DNA from: Gimesia chilikensis
GTDB taxonomy: Bacteria > Planctomycetota > Planctomycetia > Planctomycetales > Planctomycetaceae
Assembly: GCF_007744075.1 (NCBI RefSeq)
Contig: NZ_CP036266.1
Coordinates: forward strand, 6,313,248-6,377,247
Length of the DNA stretch: 64,000 nucleotides
Direction: 5' to 3'
Part shown: positions 36,050 to 44,556 of the stretch, one piece after another
Layout of the letters: every line of letters begins with the position of its first letter
Numbering within the stretch: the first letter of the stretch is position 1
The notes under the pieces: generated by a model
What the model saw: the letters and a program-made list of their open reading frames with translations, nothing else
Told to the model about the DNA's origin: nothing
The model's database searches: none
Position numbers and translations under genes: made by a program

Positions 36050-36888
36050 TTTCTCACTCCTTCCACCAGCAATTGCTTGTCGTCCAACCCTGCCATCCAC
36101 ACCGCCAGATCACGAAATGTCTGTAATTCGGGTGGAAGTGGATTCGATCGTCGCTCCATCAGCCAACCGACCAGGCCTGTCAGAGGAATCAAAGTGAAAG
36201 CACTAAAGTAGTAGCAGGATGGATCGACCTGTAACGAGAACAGAATGGCTCCCATGAACGACACATAGGCCAGCATCAAGCAAAGTACTCGTCTCCCCAG
36301 CCTGTGATCGAATTGCGCGAGATCCGGCGCACGTTGCTTTGTGATCCAGCGCACTTTCAACCAGAATAAAGCGAACGCGTTCCCCGTCAGCACGTCCCGA
36401 ATCCGGGTGCCTGGTCCAAAATCCCGAGGACGCTTTTTAACCTCGCGTACCAGTTCCTGGATCCCGTGAAACGCCCCCGCAGGACCGCACTCCTGCCCGA
36501 TGACATTGACCGGCTCAAAAGATATCGCCGTCGCACGCGCCGCGATTAACTGTGCGACCCGACGATAAGTAAAGTCGGCTGCATGCAACCGCTCCCACGC
36601 CTCAAAATCATCCCGGCAGACATCCAGCCTGAAATAATCGGACCATTCCTGGCGCGTACATTCAAATCGAAAGCAGGATTGCAGACTTTTGTACAAGTCG
36701 ACCAAGTCACTAAAATTGATCTCTTCCCCGGCCCACCTCGGTATTCCGGATTTCTGATGCACATCAATCCGATCATCGGGCTGGAAGGGCGTATAACGGG
36801 GCAGAAAGAACCACTGCGTCTGGTGCCGTTCCCATAACTCCTGCATGCCACACAGTATCTGCGTTTCGGAATAACGAGTCTCATTCAT
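36046..36888 (-). CDS. Membrane protein of unknown family, paralogue A2
   Basis: 280 residues. A soluble N-terminal part of ~190 residues is followed by two membrane helices (about 195-245) and a short C-terminal tail. It is a diverged tandem copy of the upstream gene A1: both begin RYSETQILCGM / RYTEKQIMCGM, share ECGPAGxFxGxQ near residue 125-135, and end with NPLPPELQTFRDLA / DPLPPELQTFRDLA plus an A-x-LD tail. Starts with ATGA overlapping the A1 stop and ends with ATGA overlapping the B1 start. Catalytic residues are not evident; the invariant Cys pairs are candidates for metal binding or disulfides. Confidence 0.7.
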   Translation of the reverse strand: MNETRYSETQILCGMQELWERHQTQWFFLPRYTPFQPDDRIDVHQKSGIPRWAGEEINFSDLVDLYKSLQSCFRFECTRQEWSDYFRLDVCRDDFEAWERLHAADFTYRRVAQLIAARATAISFEPVNVIGQECGPAGAFHGIQELVREVKKRPRDFGPGTRIRDVLTGNAFALFWLKVRWITKQRAPDLAQFDHRLGRRVLCLMLAYVSFMGAILFSLQVDPSCYYFSAFTLIPLTGLVGWLMERRSNPLPPELQTFRDLAVWMAGLDDKQLLVEGVRK

Positions 36889-37724
36889 GAAGACTCCTCT
36901 TCACCCTTACAAAGCAGATCCGTCTGAAGAGGTCGCACCGCATCGCAATCGAGATCAGCAATGAACAGTGCCAGATCGCGGAACGTCTGTAGTTCTGGTG
37001 GCAAGGGATCGGAATAGTATTGATAAGCGGAAGACAGGATCCAGAACGCAAGCAGATACACGAATAATGCGGCCGCGTAGACAGCATTGCCTGTCGCAAA
37101 AGAGGAAGGTATAGCAATCAGAGTTGCCCCCCCTGCTACCAGGCAACCGGCAGCAATCAGAACATCCCAGGTTCGTGATATTTGCGGAACCTTCTGTTCG
37201 GTTCTCCAGTGCAATTCATCCCAGAATCGATCCAGACGCGAACCTCGCAAGACCCCGAGTATCCTGGTACTCGGTGCAAAACGGCATGGGGCACGCCAGG
37301 CTTCCGCTGTTGATGTCGCTACCTGCTGGAGACCATAAAAAACGCCAGCGGGACCACACTCGCGATTCATCACTGTCACAGGTTGAAATGAAACAGTATT
37401 GATTGCCTTCTTCTGGATATATCGCGCAATGACACCGAAAGTGAACCGGGGAGCCACATCCCGCTCCCACTCTTCCAGGGTAAACGGTCCCTTGATTTCC
37501 AGTTCCCGAATCCATTCATCCAGAGTAGATTCGAAACCAAACTGTCGTTCAAAGCGATAAAAAACATCGGCGAGATCAGTATCATTCCAGAGGTTTTCTG
37601 ATTTCATGTACTGATATACCTGAGTGTCTGCATCAAAGCGAGTTTCCGTCCCCATCGCATCGCACCAACAGACATACATGCCACACATAATCTGTTTTTC
37701 AGTATATCGCATTTCCTGCATCAA
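36885..37724 (-). CDS. Membrane protein of unknown family, paralogue A1 (first gene of the operon)
   Basis: 279 residues with the same layout as A2: N-terminal soluble part with MRYTEKQIMCGM, the ECGPAGVFYGLQ motif, two C-terminal membrane helices (about 190-245), then DPLPPELQTFRDLA and a short tail. It opens a minus-strand run of A1, A2, B1, B2, TPR protein and a single-span protein with overlaps or short gaps throughout. Start is ATG 37724 or the Met at codon 2 or 5. No promoter stands out in the ~300 bases upstream. Function unknown; the duplicated, overlapping arrangement suggests a membrane complex built from related subunits. Confidence 0.7.
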   Translation of the reverse strand: MMQEMRYTEKQIMCGMYVCWCDAMGTETRFDADTQVYQYMKSENLWNDTDLADVFYRFERQFGFESTLDEWIRELEIKGPFTLEEWERDVAPRFTFGVIARYIQKKAINTVSFQPVTVMNRECGPAGVFYGLQQVATSTAEAWRAPCRFAPSTRILGVLRGSRLDRFWDELHWRTEQKVPQISRTWDVLIAAGCLVAGGATLIAIPSSFATGNAVYAAALFVYLLAFWILSSAYQYYSDPLPPELQTFRDLALFIADLDCDAVRPLQTDLLCKGEEESS

Positions 37725-38025
37725 AGTCCCCTTTCCGGATGCAACACTGTAATGACAGCGAACACAGCTGCTTTCCTGCCTCCAGCATAAGACATCTGCA
37801 TCCTACCTGACAGAATATCTTTCCTTTTCCTCTCCGAATCTTAATTTTTTGTTTTCCTGCTGGGAATGACATTGCACAATATGAAGATTTGATGCAGGTT
37901 TCGTGCAGGCACCTCTGCTGACTTGAGGTTCTCAAAATCGGAACCCAAAATGTCCTCAGAATTTAGATTCTGGACGGAATCACCATTAAGAGACTTCTGG
38001 TTCTTCATAGAAGGTCTGACACGAC
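37725..38025. other. Divergent intergenic region
   Basis: About 300 bases between the A1 gene (minus) and the Ntn-hydrolase gene (plus). AT-rich around 37810-37860. It should hold promoters for both directions; no hexamer pair is convincing and no RNA gene is seen. Confidence 0.35.
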
Positions 38026-39327
38026 ATGGCTCGAAACGTGACTTCACTGCTGCGGATGCTACTGCTGCTGGTTCTGATTTCAGGAACAGGGTCTGCTTCC
38101 TCCCGCGCCTGCACGACCGCTGTTATCAGTGGCAAAGCGACCGCTGACGGCCGACCACTGCTCTGGAAAAACCGGGACACCTCAAACATTCATAATGAAG
38201 TGGTACTCTTCAAAGAGGGTCCGCTCCGCGCCATCGCCGTGGTCAATGCAGGCAGCCGAAAATCCGCATTCATGGGCGTCAACGAAGCCGGCTTCTGCCT
38301 GGAAAACTCGTTAAGCAAAGATCTCGGCACTCCCGGTAAAAAGTCCGGCATGGGCAATGGACGTTTCATCAAACATGCTCTGGAAACCTGTGAAACAGTC
38401 GAGGACTTCCGTAAACTGCTCGACGAAACCAACAAAACAGGCCGTCGCACTGTTTCCAACTTTGGTGTCATTGATGCTCGGGGAGGCGCCGCCCTCTTCG
38501 AAACCGGTCCCGACAGTTACACGATGTTTGACGTCAACGATCCCCGGACAGCCCCCAATGGCTACATCGTTCGCTCAAACTTCGCCACTACTGCCCAGGG
38601 TCTGCCGGCCCTTCCCGAGCAGCGACACCTGGGGAAGATTTATTCCGCCGAACGCTATTCCCAGGCCTGTTCCCGACTCGAACAACAGCGGGGAACTGGT
38701 ATCACCGTGGAGTATCTGCTCCGCAACCTGACACGCGACCTGTCTAACCAGCAAGGCACTCCTCACCCCGGCACCGTCAACGGCACCAAAGGCAAGCTGC
38801 CTGAAATCATCCAGACCGCAAACACCATCAGCCGATCCACCACCGTTTCTGCAGCCGTCTTTCATGGCGTCAAACCCGGAGAAAATCCCGGCCTGACAAC
38901 CATGTGGACCATTCTGGGCAATCCCAGTTTTTCACTGGCCGTTCCCTGTTGGGTCGACATGAAACAGGTCGCTGACCCGCTGGAAGATCGCAAAGGAGCC
39001 GAGCTGGGAGAGATTGCGATTTCCCTGCGCGCCTGGAGTAAATCAGCCGAGGGTGACGGCATCGATACCCAGGCCCTCCCCGGCATCTGGGAAGACCTCT
39101 GGAGAACAGAAGACAAGATCCTCAAGCTCACGCATGCGTTTCAGACCAGCCGCAGACAACACGGTTATTCACAAGGCGCAGTCACCCGCTTTCATCAGAA
39201 GATGGCGGCACTCGCCATGCAGGCGATGCAACAGGAACTGCAGGAAATGAAGCAGGCCGCGATCGACCTGCCTGCTCCTCCGCCTCCCCGGTTCGCACCG
39301 GTCAAGAAAACAATCGTGATCCCCTGA
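38026..39327 (+). CDS. Secreted Ntn hydrolase, peptidase C45/linear amide C-N hydrolase-like
   Basis: 433 residues. A signal peptide (hydrophobic ~8-20, SASSRA) ends right before Cys29, which would be the N-terminal nucleophile of the mature enzyme; the following CTTAVISGKATADGRPLLWKNRD matches the start of the penicillin acylase V/C45 fold, where the N-terminal Cys, a GRP-x-x-x-KNRD Arg/Asp and later Asn build the active site. Such enzymes cleave linear amides, but the substrate is unknown. The C-terminal ~60 residues are helical and end Pro-rich. A BPL_N protein gene follows after 29 bases, so the two are likely one operon. Confidence 0.75.
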   Translation: MARNVTSLLRMLLLLVLISGTGSASSRACTTAVISGKATADGRPLLWKNRDTSNIHNEVVLFKEGPLRAIAVVNAGSRKSAFMGVNEAGFCLENSLSKDLGTPGKKSGMGNGRFIKHALETCETVEDFRKLLDETNKTGRRTVSNFGVIDARGGAALFETGPDSYTMFDVNDPRTAPNGYIVRSNFATTAQGLPALPEQRHLGKIYSAERYSQACSRLEQQRGTGITVEYLLRNLTRDLSNQQGTPHPGTVNGTKGKLPEIIQTANTISRSTTVSAAVFHGVKPGENPGLTTMWTILGNPSFSLAVPCWVDMKQVADPLEDRKGAELGEIAISLRAWSKSAEGDGIDTQALPGIWEDLWRTEDKILKLTHAFQTSRRQHGYSQGAVTRFHQKMAALAMQAMQQELQEMKQAAIDLPAPPPPRFAPVKKTIVIP

Positions 39328-39356
39328 AACATCTAACGAAACCAAGGATAGCTTCC

Positions 39357-40136
39357 ATGCGTTCTACTATTATATTCCGTTGTGCGAATTTCTTCATCCT
39401 GTGTCTGGCCTGTCTGCCGATCACAGTTCAGGCAGAAGCACAGACAGCTGAAACGAAACTGGTTCGTGTCGCCGTGTTTGACTATCCGGACAAGGAATCA
39501 AACGGCCCGCGTAATCTGAAACAGTTCCTCACGCCGGCCAATGGATTCAAGTATCAGGTCGTCCGTCCTGCCGAGATTCGTAACGGCATACTCAAAGACT
39601 TCGACGTTCTCATCATGCCCGGCGGCAGTGGCAGTAAGCAGTCGAAAGCACTGGCACCGGAAGGTCGCAAAGCCGTCCGCCAGTTTGTGCAGAACGGCGG
39701 TGGTTATGTGGGGATCTGCGCCGGGGCCTACCTCGCCTCATCGCACTACCCATGGTCGCTGGGAGTGATCAACGCCCGCGTCTGGGATCGCCAGCACTGG
39801 GCCCGCGGCGCTGAAACCGTTGAAATCGGTCTGACACCCGCCGGACAACAGGTCCTCGCCCGCGGTCCAAAAAGTTACAAAGTACGCTACCAGAACGGGC
39901 CACTGCTGGTCCCCGACAACCAGCAGCACCTCCCGGGCTACGAAGTACTGGCGAGTTTCGAAACCGAAGTGGCCCGTAACGGTGCCCCCGCGGGAGCGAT
40001 GGTAGGCACTCATGCCATCATCCGTTCCAAATTCGGTGCCGGTCGCGTGATCTGTTACAGTCCTCACCCGGAAGCCCAGGACGGTCCGAAATCACTGGTC
40101 GCCTCTGGAGTCTACTGGGCCGCCCAGGTGGACTGA
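39357..40136 (+). CDS. Exported BPL_N-domain (class I amidotransferase-like) protein
   Basis: 259 residues with an N-terminal signal sequence (to about QAEA, residue 28). The DJ-1/PfpI-like glutaminase fold is seen: VLIMPGGSGS near 85-92 and the nucleophile elbow GYVGICAGAY with Cys121. This matches the BPL_N family (named from the N-terminal domain of fungal biotin ligase). A His in SPHPE near the C-terminus could complete a Cys-His pair. Exported BPL_N proteins are common in planctomycetes and have no proven substrate. It follows the Ntn hydrolase gene by 29 bases; both carry Cys nucleophiles and are exported. Confidence 0.8.
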   Translation: MRSTIIFRCANFFILCLACLPITVQAEAQTAETKLVRVAVFDYPDKESNGPRNLKQFLTPANGFKYQVVRPAEIRNGILKDFDVLIMPGGSGSKQSKALAPEGRKAVRQFVQNGGGYVGICAGAYLASSHYPWSLGVINARVWDRQHWARGAETVEIGLTPAGQQVLARGPKSYKVRYQNGPLLVPDNQQHLPGYEVLASFETEVARNGAPAGAMVGTHAIIRSKFGAGRVICYSPHPEAQDGPKSLVASGVYWAAQVD

Positions 40137-40166
40137 ACGATTCCCCCGCTCAGCCAAAGAGAGACT

Positions 40167-40823
40167 TCATAAATCCCAGCGGGAATACCAGACCCGATTC
40201 TGCACAGGATCCAGCAGCAGGATCTCTCCATTGTTCCAGGAGTTCTTTGCCCGCTGTCGTGCGGTGTAGCGAACCTCTGGAGAATCCAGCAGGCGTTCTA
40301 TCTGCGACTCTTCGATCGGGCCCACAGCTTCAGTTCCCAGAACGGAAGCACTAATCCCTGAGACACCAAAGTTGAAAAACCGGGGAATCTCAGCTGGCAC
40401 CGGTCCCTGTTGCCAGTCAGTTTCTCCCCACGGGGCAGGTTGCTTTAACCAGTGTAATATGGTCTCCGCATCGGTGTCGAAGACCAGGTAGTATTCACCA
40501 TCCCCCAGGAATTCGAGCCTCACTTCACCCGCAGAGACAACCCGGGCCAACCCCGGCCAGTCGAAACCGGTATAGTGCTTGAAGTCACTTCCCGGGTCGG
40601 TCACTTCATAGTAGCGTGGCGCTTGTGAATATTTCGCAGGAGGCAACAGGAACAAAGCCGCCAGCAATCCCACAGGCACGCCCACAAACAGGACCGCCAG
40701 CAGGAACAAGAGGATGACATATCGCTTTCGCAGAGGGATGTCCGGCCCCGCGGAGGCGTCCACATCACTGGGAACATCTTTAGTATCACCAGCAATACGA
40801 AACTCCTCCGGAATCCCATTCAT
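40167..40823 (-). CDS. Hypothetical single-span membrane protein
   Basis: 218 residues. An N-terminal polar segment (~1-33) is followed by one strong hydrophobic helix (~36-60) and an extracytoplasmic domain with many aromatic residues. There is no lipobox or catalytic motif. The domain (…GDGEYYLVFDTDAETILHWL…, NGEILLLDPVQNRVWYSRWDL) has a beta pattern reminiscent of immunity-like or stress proteins but matches nothing I can name. The beta-propeller gene lies 38 bases upstream on the same strand, so they may share a transcript. Confidence 0.6.
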   Translation of the reverse strand: MNGIPEEFRIAGDTKDVPSDVDASAGPDIPLRKRYVILLFLLAVLFVGVPVGLLAALFLLPPAKYSQAPRYYEVTDPGSDFKHYTGFDWPGLARVVSAGEVRLEFLGDGEYYLVFDTDAETILHWLKQPAPWGETDWQQGPVPAEIPRFFNFGVSGISASVLGTEAVGPIEESQIERLLDSPEVRYTARQRAKNSWNNGEILLLDPVQNRVWYSRWDL

Positions 40824-40861
40824 CGACAGACTCCTGTTGAGGCAGGATCAGCTCTTCCCCT

Positions 40862-41869
40862 TTACTTCACCCGCACCAGCTTCATCAGCCGCCCGGAAAC
40901 GTTCCAGTCCTGCACATAGAGGTTGCCCTCTTTGTCCCAGTAGGAACCGTGAGTACCGCTGAAGATGCCTTCGCGCCACTGATCCTGGGGGACGTTGAAG
41001 TTGCGATGCGTTTTCGGATCTTCGTTGTTACCCAATACGGCGACGATGGTGTTGGTCTTGTCCAGAATGACCAGCCGTCCGTGCAGGTCGGGAACCGAAA
41101 CGTAATCTCCCTGGATCGCGACTGAAGTCGGCATGCCCAGTCCGGTGATCACTTCTTCGATGTAGTTCCCATCCAGATCATAATGCACCAGGCGGCCCTT
41201 GGGCTGATGGTTACGGTCGCAGATCAACAGGCGAGGCGGATTGTATCGCGTATCCAGCGTCATCCCGTGTGCGGTGTTGAATTCCTTCAAGCCGTTCCCC
41301 TTCTTACCGAAGTGGGATTTGTATTTGCCATCCTTGTCGAACTTGAAGATGTAATTACTGGCGTAACCGTCTGAGAGAATAATGTCTCCATTGGGGGCGA
41401 CGGTAATCGCGGTCGGGGCAAACTTCTTGAGGTTCAGTCCGGACTCTTTCGGGAACGGCAGTTTGAGAACGATGTCTCCCGTCTCGGCGTGAAACTTGAT
41501 CCCTTCCCCTGCCACGTTGCGGGCACCGTAGATGAATTCCCCTTCGGGCTCATCCCGGATTTCGATATCGTGAATGTTAGAGTACTCGTCTCCCAGAAAA
41601 CGGCGTACCACTTTCCCGTCGGGTGAGAAGACGAACACGCCCAGCTTGGCACTCGTGTAGATATTTCCCTCTTTGTCGACAACCACGCCGCCATGGGTGG
41701 GGCCCAGAACGGAACGGCCCTGTTCGTCGAACCCCCAGCCGGGCACCGTATCAAAAGTCATGATACCACAGCCCATCCGCACCGGTTCGACCTTCTCCGC
41801 CGCCATCACCGGCACTGCCAGACAACAGACCACAGCTACCGCAATTGAACGCAAGCACTTCTTCATCAT
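40862..41869 (-). CDS. Secreted six-bladed beta-propeller (NHL-like) protein
   Basis: 335 residues with a signal peptide (AVAVVCCLAVPVMAA). Repeating blades of the NHL/SMP-30-like type are visible: GVVVDKEGNIYTSA, AITVAPNGDIILSDG, HGMTLDTRYNPPRLLICDR, SVAIQGDYVSVPD and GSYWDKEGNLYVQDWN. Such propellers bind proteins, sugars or lactones; planctomycetes carry many exported ones. No catalytic metal site can be read. It heads a likely two-gene unit with the single-span protein downstream. Confidence 0.8.
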   Translation of the reverse strand: MMKKCLRSIAVAVVCCLAVPVMAAEKVEPVRMGCGIMTFDTVPGWGFDEQGRSVLGPTHGGVVVDKEGNIYTSAKLGVFVFSPDGKVVRRFLGDEYSNIHDIEIRDEPEGEFIYGARNVAGEGIKFHAETGDIVLKLPFPKESGLNLKKFAPTAITVAPNGDIILSDGYASNYIFKFDKDGKYKSHFGKKGNGLKEFNTAHGMTLDTRYNPPRLLICDRNHQPKGRLVHYDLDGNYIEEVITGLGMPTSVAIQGDYVSVPDLHGRLVILDKTNTIVAVLGNNEDPKTHRNFNVPQDQWREGIFSGTHGSYWDKEGNLYVQDWNVSGRLMKLVRVK

Positions 41870-42185
41870 CCGGATTCCTGTCCATTAAATATTCAGATTA
41901 ATAAGTCAGCCGAAATAAGACGTTTCCCCTGTTCAGAGGCCAACCATTCCAGTATCCGCGGACCATCAATTGATTGCAACCTGCTCATCAAAAAACCTGC
42001 ATATGTCACATTTCCACGCGCCAGACAACGCGACAAACACCTGCTATTTAACAAGTTAGAACTTTTCTCATTTTTCCTGTAACAGTTTTTCCCGCTTCAC
42101 GCTGAGTAAGTCAGACAGGCATGGGACCTGTTAAACAAAACAAACACAATCGTGGAAACTGATACGAAATAAGGGGAACAGGACA
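41870..42185. other. Intergenic region between propeller and PDZ genes
   Basis: About 316 bases between divergent genes, A/T-rich at 42040-42160. Expected to hold both promoters; none is convincing by eye. The last bases carry AAGGGGA, the ribosome site of the downstream gene. Confidence 0.35.
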
Positions 42186-43394
42186 ATGAAACGCTTTACA
42201 CTCAGTTTGGTAATTGTGGCGATGGTCGCCGGAACAATGACATTAGACGCTTATGCCGGGGGAAGAGGACACTCGAACGGTCGCTCTGGTTTCTCCCGCT
42301 CGAGCTCATCTCGCTCAAACTTTTCCTCTCGATCACGAGGGAATTTCCAATCACGAAATAATGGGATGCGATCCCGAACATCGACGATGAAGGCTCCTCA
42401 GAACTTCAACCACCGTGTCACAAACACGCGGATGAATCAGAACTCGTTTTCCAAGATGCAGCATAAGGGTTCTTCCCTGCAGCCACGCACTTCGATGAAA
42501 CAGGTTCACTCCCAGTTCAACAACAAGAAGCCTGGCAACACTTTTACTCGACCAACCAGAAAACCGTTCACGGGCAATAACACAATGAAACCCAAACCAT
42601 TCCCCAAACCACTCGATCCGGGTATTGGAAACGGGAAACCAGGTAACGGCGGCATCACACGTCCGGGTAAGAATCCGTTCACAGGCATCGGAAGCACCAA
42701 ACCCAAACCGTTCCCGAAACCTCTCGATCCGGGTATCGGTAATGGCAAACCAGGCAATGGCGGAATCACTCCTCCGAAACCTGGCATGGGAGCTCCCAAA
42801 CCACGACCTCGTCCACGGCCTCCCGTTGGCAACGGTCCTCCAAAACCACGGCCTTCCAAGCCCATGCCTCACAAACCAGGTCAGGGCAACGGACACCATA
42901 ATGGAAACCACAACGGTCACCACAATGGACATCATAACGGACACAATCACGGTCACCACGGAAACCATCACTGGCACAACCATCGTCCTCGCTTCTCCTG
43001 GTGGTGGTACAACTACTGCACACCACTGCGGACCTGCGTGCCCGGTAACTACCAGTACTGCAACTACGTGTATCCAACTTGTGACTATGTCGCTCCCAAC
43101 GGAGTGGTTGTGGAAGACGTTCGCTGGTTCCTCGGTCTGAAAGGAATGATGCTGCCCGGCAAAGGGATTGGTGTGGAAACAGTCGCAGAAAATTCACCTG
43201 CCGCTGCTGTCGGCCTGCAACCGGGAATGGTGATCACGAAGTGTAACGGTGTTGTCATCACCGACAACGAAGTGTTCGGCCAGGTCATCGCTCAGTCAGG
43301 TGGCGTACTGGAAATGGAACTGCTGGAATCCATCGAAGGCGAGCCCCTCCAGGCAACCGTTCAGATGACTCAGCTGCCCGCAGCCAGCTTCTAG
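42186..43394 (+). CDS. Secreted low-complexity His-rich protein with C-terminal PDZ domain
   Basis: 402 residues with a signal peptide ending near DAYA (residue 24). Four zones follow: a Ser/Arg/Asn-rich, strongly basic stretch (~25-105); two tandem 37-residue repeats (~127-200) built on KPKPFPKPLDPGIGNGKPGN, encoded by two 111-bp units at 42564 and 42675; a Pro/Lys/Arg then His/Asn/Gly-rich run (~200-275) with over 20 His; a short Cys/Tyr-rich linker; and a PDZ domain (~308-402) with VETVAENSPAAAVGLQPGMVI. The His run could bind Ni, Cu or Zn and the Arg/Lys zones anionic polymers. No protease domain is present. A terminator follows. Confidence 0.8.
   Translation: MKRFTLSLVIVAMVAGTMTLDAYAGGRGHSNGRSGFSRSSSSRSNFSSRSRGNFQSRNNGMRSRTSTMKAPQNFNHRVTNTRMNQNSFSKMQHKGSSLQPRTSMKQVHSQFNNKKPGNTFTRPTRKPFTGNNTMKPKPFPKPLDPGIGNGKPGNGGITRPGKNPFTGIGSTKPKPFPKPLDPGIGNGKPGNGGITPPKPGMGAPKPRPRPRPPVGNGPPKPRPSKPMPHKPGQGNGHHNGNHNGHHNGHHNGHNHGHHGNHHWHNHRPRFSWWWYNYCTPLRTCVPGNYQYCNYVYPTCDYVAPNGVVVEDVRWFLGLKGMMLPGKGIGVETVAENSPAAAVGLQPGMVITKCNGVVITDNEVFGQVIAQSGGVLEMELLESIEGEPLQATVQMTQLPAASF
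42564..42785 (+). repeat. Two tandem 111-bp repeats inside the PDZ-protein gene
   Basis: Unit 1 at 42564-42674 and unit 2 at 42675-42785 encode 37-residue copies that start PFTG and end with GNGGIT plus 6 more variable residues. They differ mostly at third codon positions, so selection at the protein level has kept them. Confidence 0.8.
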
Positions 43395-43428
43395 GAGTAA
43401 GCAATACATGACACTGCAGGCAACCCGT

Positions 43429-43470
43429 AAAACGTCCGATGAGGTGTGAACCTTGTCGGGCGTTTTTTTT
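43429..43470 (+). terminator. Rho-independent terminator of the PDZ-protein gene
   Basis: Stem AAAACGTCCGATGAGG / CCTTGTCGGGCGTTTT (with G-T pairs), 6-base loop, then a run of T, 34 bases past the stop. Confidence 0.85.
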
Positions 43471-43509
43471 TCATTCAAATCGTTGTCGTAGTTGACCTGC
43501 CCCAGATGC

Positions 43510-44190
43510 TTAGGATAGATCAACGCGTTTCATCACTCCACGTTTAATATCATAGTCAAATTTTCGATTCTCTCGATCTTCAAATAGTTGCAGCAGCTCT
43601 TCACCGTTTTCAATTGTCAGACAGGACTCATTTAATTCTGCCAACCTCTGCTGGTGAATTTGAATCAACTCGATGAGTGTGGCGTCAGGATCGCAACTTG
43701 CAGCGTCTCCTGGTTCAATATCAATCAGATTCCGCTGGTCGCTTGTTGTAATCGAGCTGGTAGAGTCCGGAAATGAAACGATGTAGTACGACGATCGAAT
43801 CGATTCAGTTTCATCCGGAAAATAAATCACAAAACTGATGCCCATCACCTTGTCTTGATGTAGAGCATAAATCGTGACACCTGATAGCTTGGAGTCATCC
43901 TTAATCGGACCCGAATTTAGCTTTAGCAACTGCGGTTCAATGAAACCGGCTTCATCAAGTATTTTCAGCTCCTTCGAAATATCAGGCTGGTAACGCTCTG
44001 GAATTTGATCCAGGTCAACCTGCTTTTCCTTAAAGGATCGGCACACAGCAAAAGGCTTATTTTGTGGCCTGATAAGATAGATTTTCATCAAAAACCAGAG
44101 AATAACCCCCAGCAAAGTATTGACCGAATAGTTACTCAAGAACTCCCGTAATGAGTACCTTCTCAAGTCCTCTACATAATATTCCATCAA
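43510..44190 (-). CDS. Hypothetical protein with one membrane helix
   Basis: 226 residues. A polar N-terminus is followed by one hydrophobic helix (~22-40), then a soluble acidic domain of mixed alpha/beta pattern. The ATG at 44190 or the Met at codon 2 could be the start; no strong ribosome site is seen. I recognise no family. It converges with the PDZ gene, whose terminator lies between them and may work in both directions. Its codon use and composition look more A/T-rich than the housekeeping genes nearby, as do other genes up to ~49.8 kb. Confidence 0.55.
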   Translation of the reverse strand: MMEYYVEDLRRYSLREFLSNYSVNTLLGVILWFLMKIYLIRPQNKPFAVCRSFKEKQVDLDQIPERYQPDISKELKILDEAGFIEPQLLKLNSGPIKDDSKLSGVTIYALHQDKVMGISFVIYFPDETESIRSSYYIVSFPDSTSSITTSDQRNLIDIEPGDAASCDPDATLIELIQIHQQRLAELNESCLTIENGEELLQLFEDRENRKFDYDIKRGVMKRVDLS

Positions 44191-44556
44191 GATTGCTTTC
44201 CCATAAGACTAAAAGCCACGTTAATTAGTCCTGAACGACCCAATAAGTTTTTTCAGAACTGATAATAAAACAACTACAAATTCACCCCTGACATGTGAAA
44301 TATTTTCCTGCCACCCAGGTCCTTCAAGAAATATTCACCCGACAACATTAAACAGAACATACATACAGAAAGAAGATCAGAAAACTGTTCCGGATGCAAG
44401 TTCATACATTTTAGAAACAATCACCCCTATTTCGGGCCGGAGTAAGCAGCGCAATCACAACTCTCATGAAACGAGAACCTTGTCTGGCATAATTGTGTCT
44501 TATACGATTGACCGCCACAGATTTTGTCACACTGTAAACTTCGGAACCGACACTCC
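44191..44556. other. Intergenic region, no gene seen
   Basis: About 366 A/T-rich bases between divergent genes. No RNA gene, repeat or long frame is supported. It should carry the promoters of both neighbours. Confidence 0.35.

Noticed and set aside
42891..42975. Tandem CACAAT/GGACAC-type repeats as a possible CRISPR or structural repeat
   Set aside because: They are codon-level repeats for His, Asn and Gly inside a gene; no spacer-repeat structure.
42351..42983. Minus-strand frame opposite the His-rich PDZ gene
   Set aside because: Val/Trp/Ser-rich shadow of Pro/Lys/His repeats; the plus frame has a signal peptide, PDZ domain and terminator.
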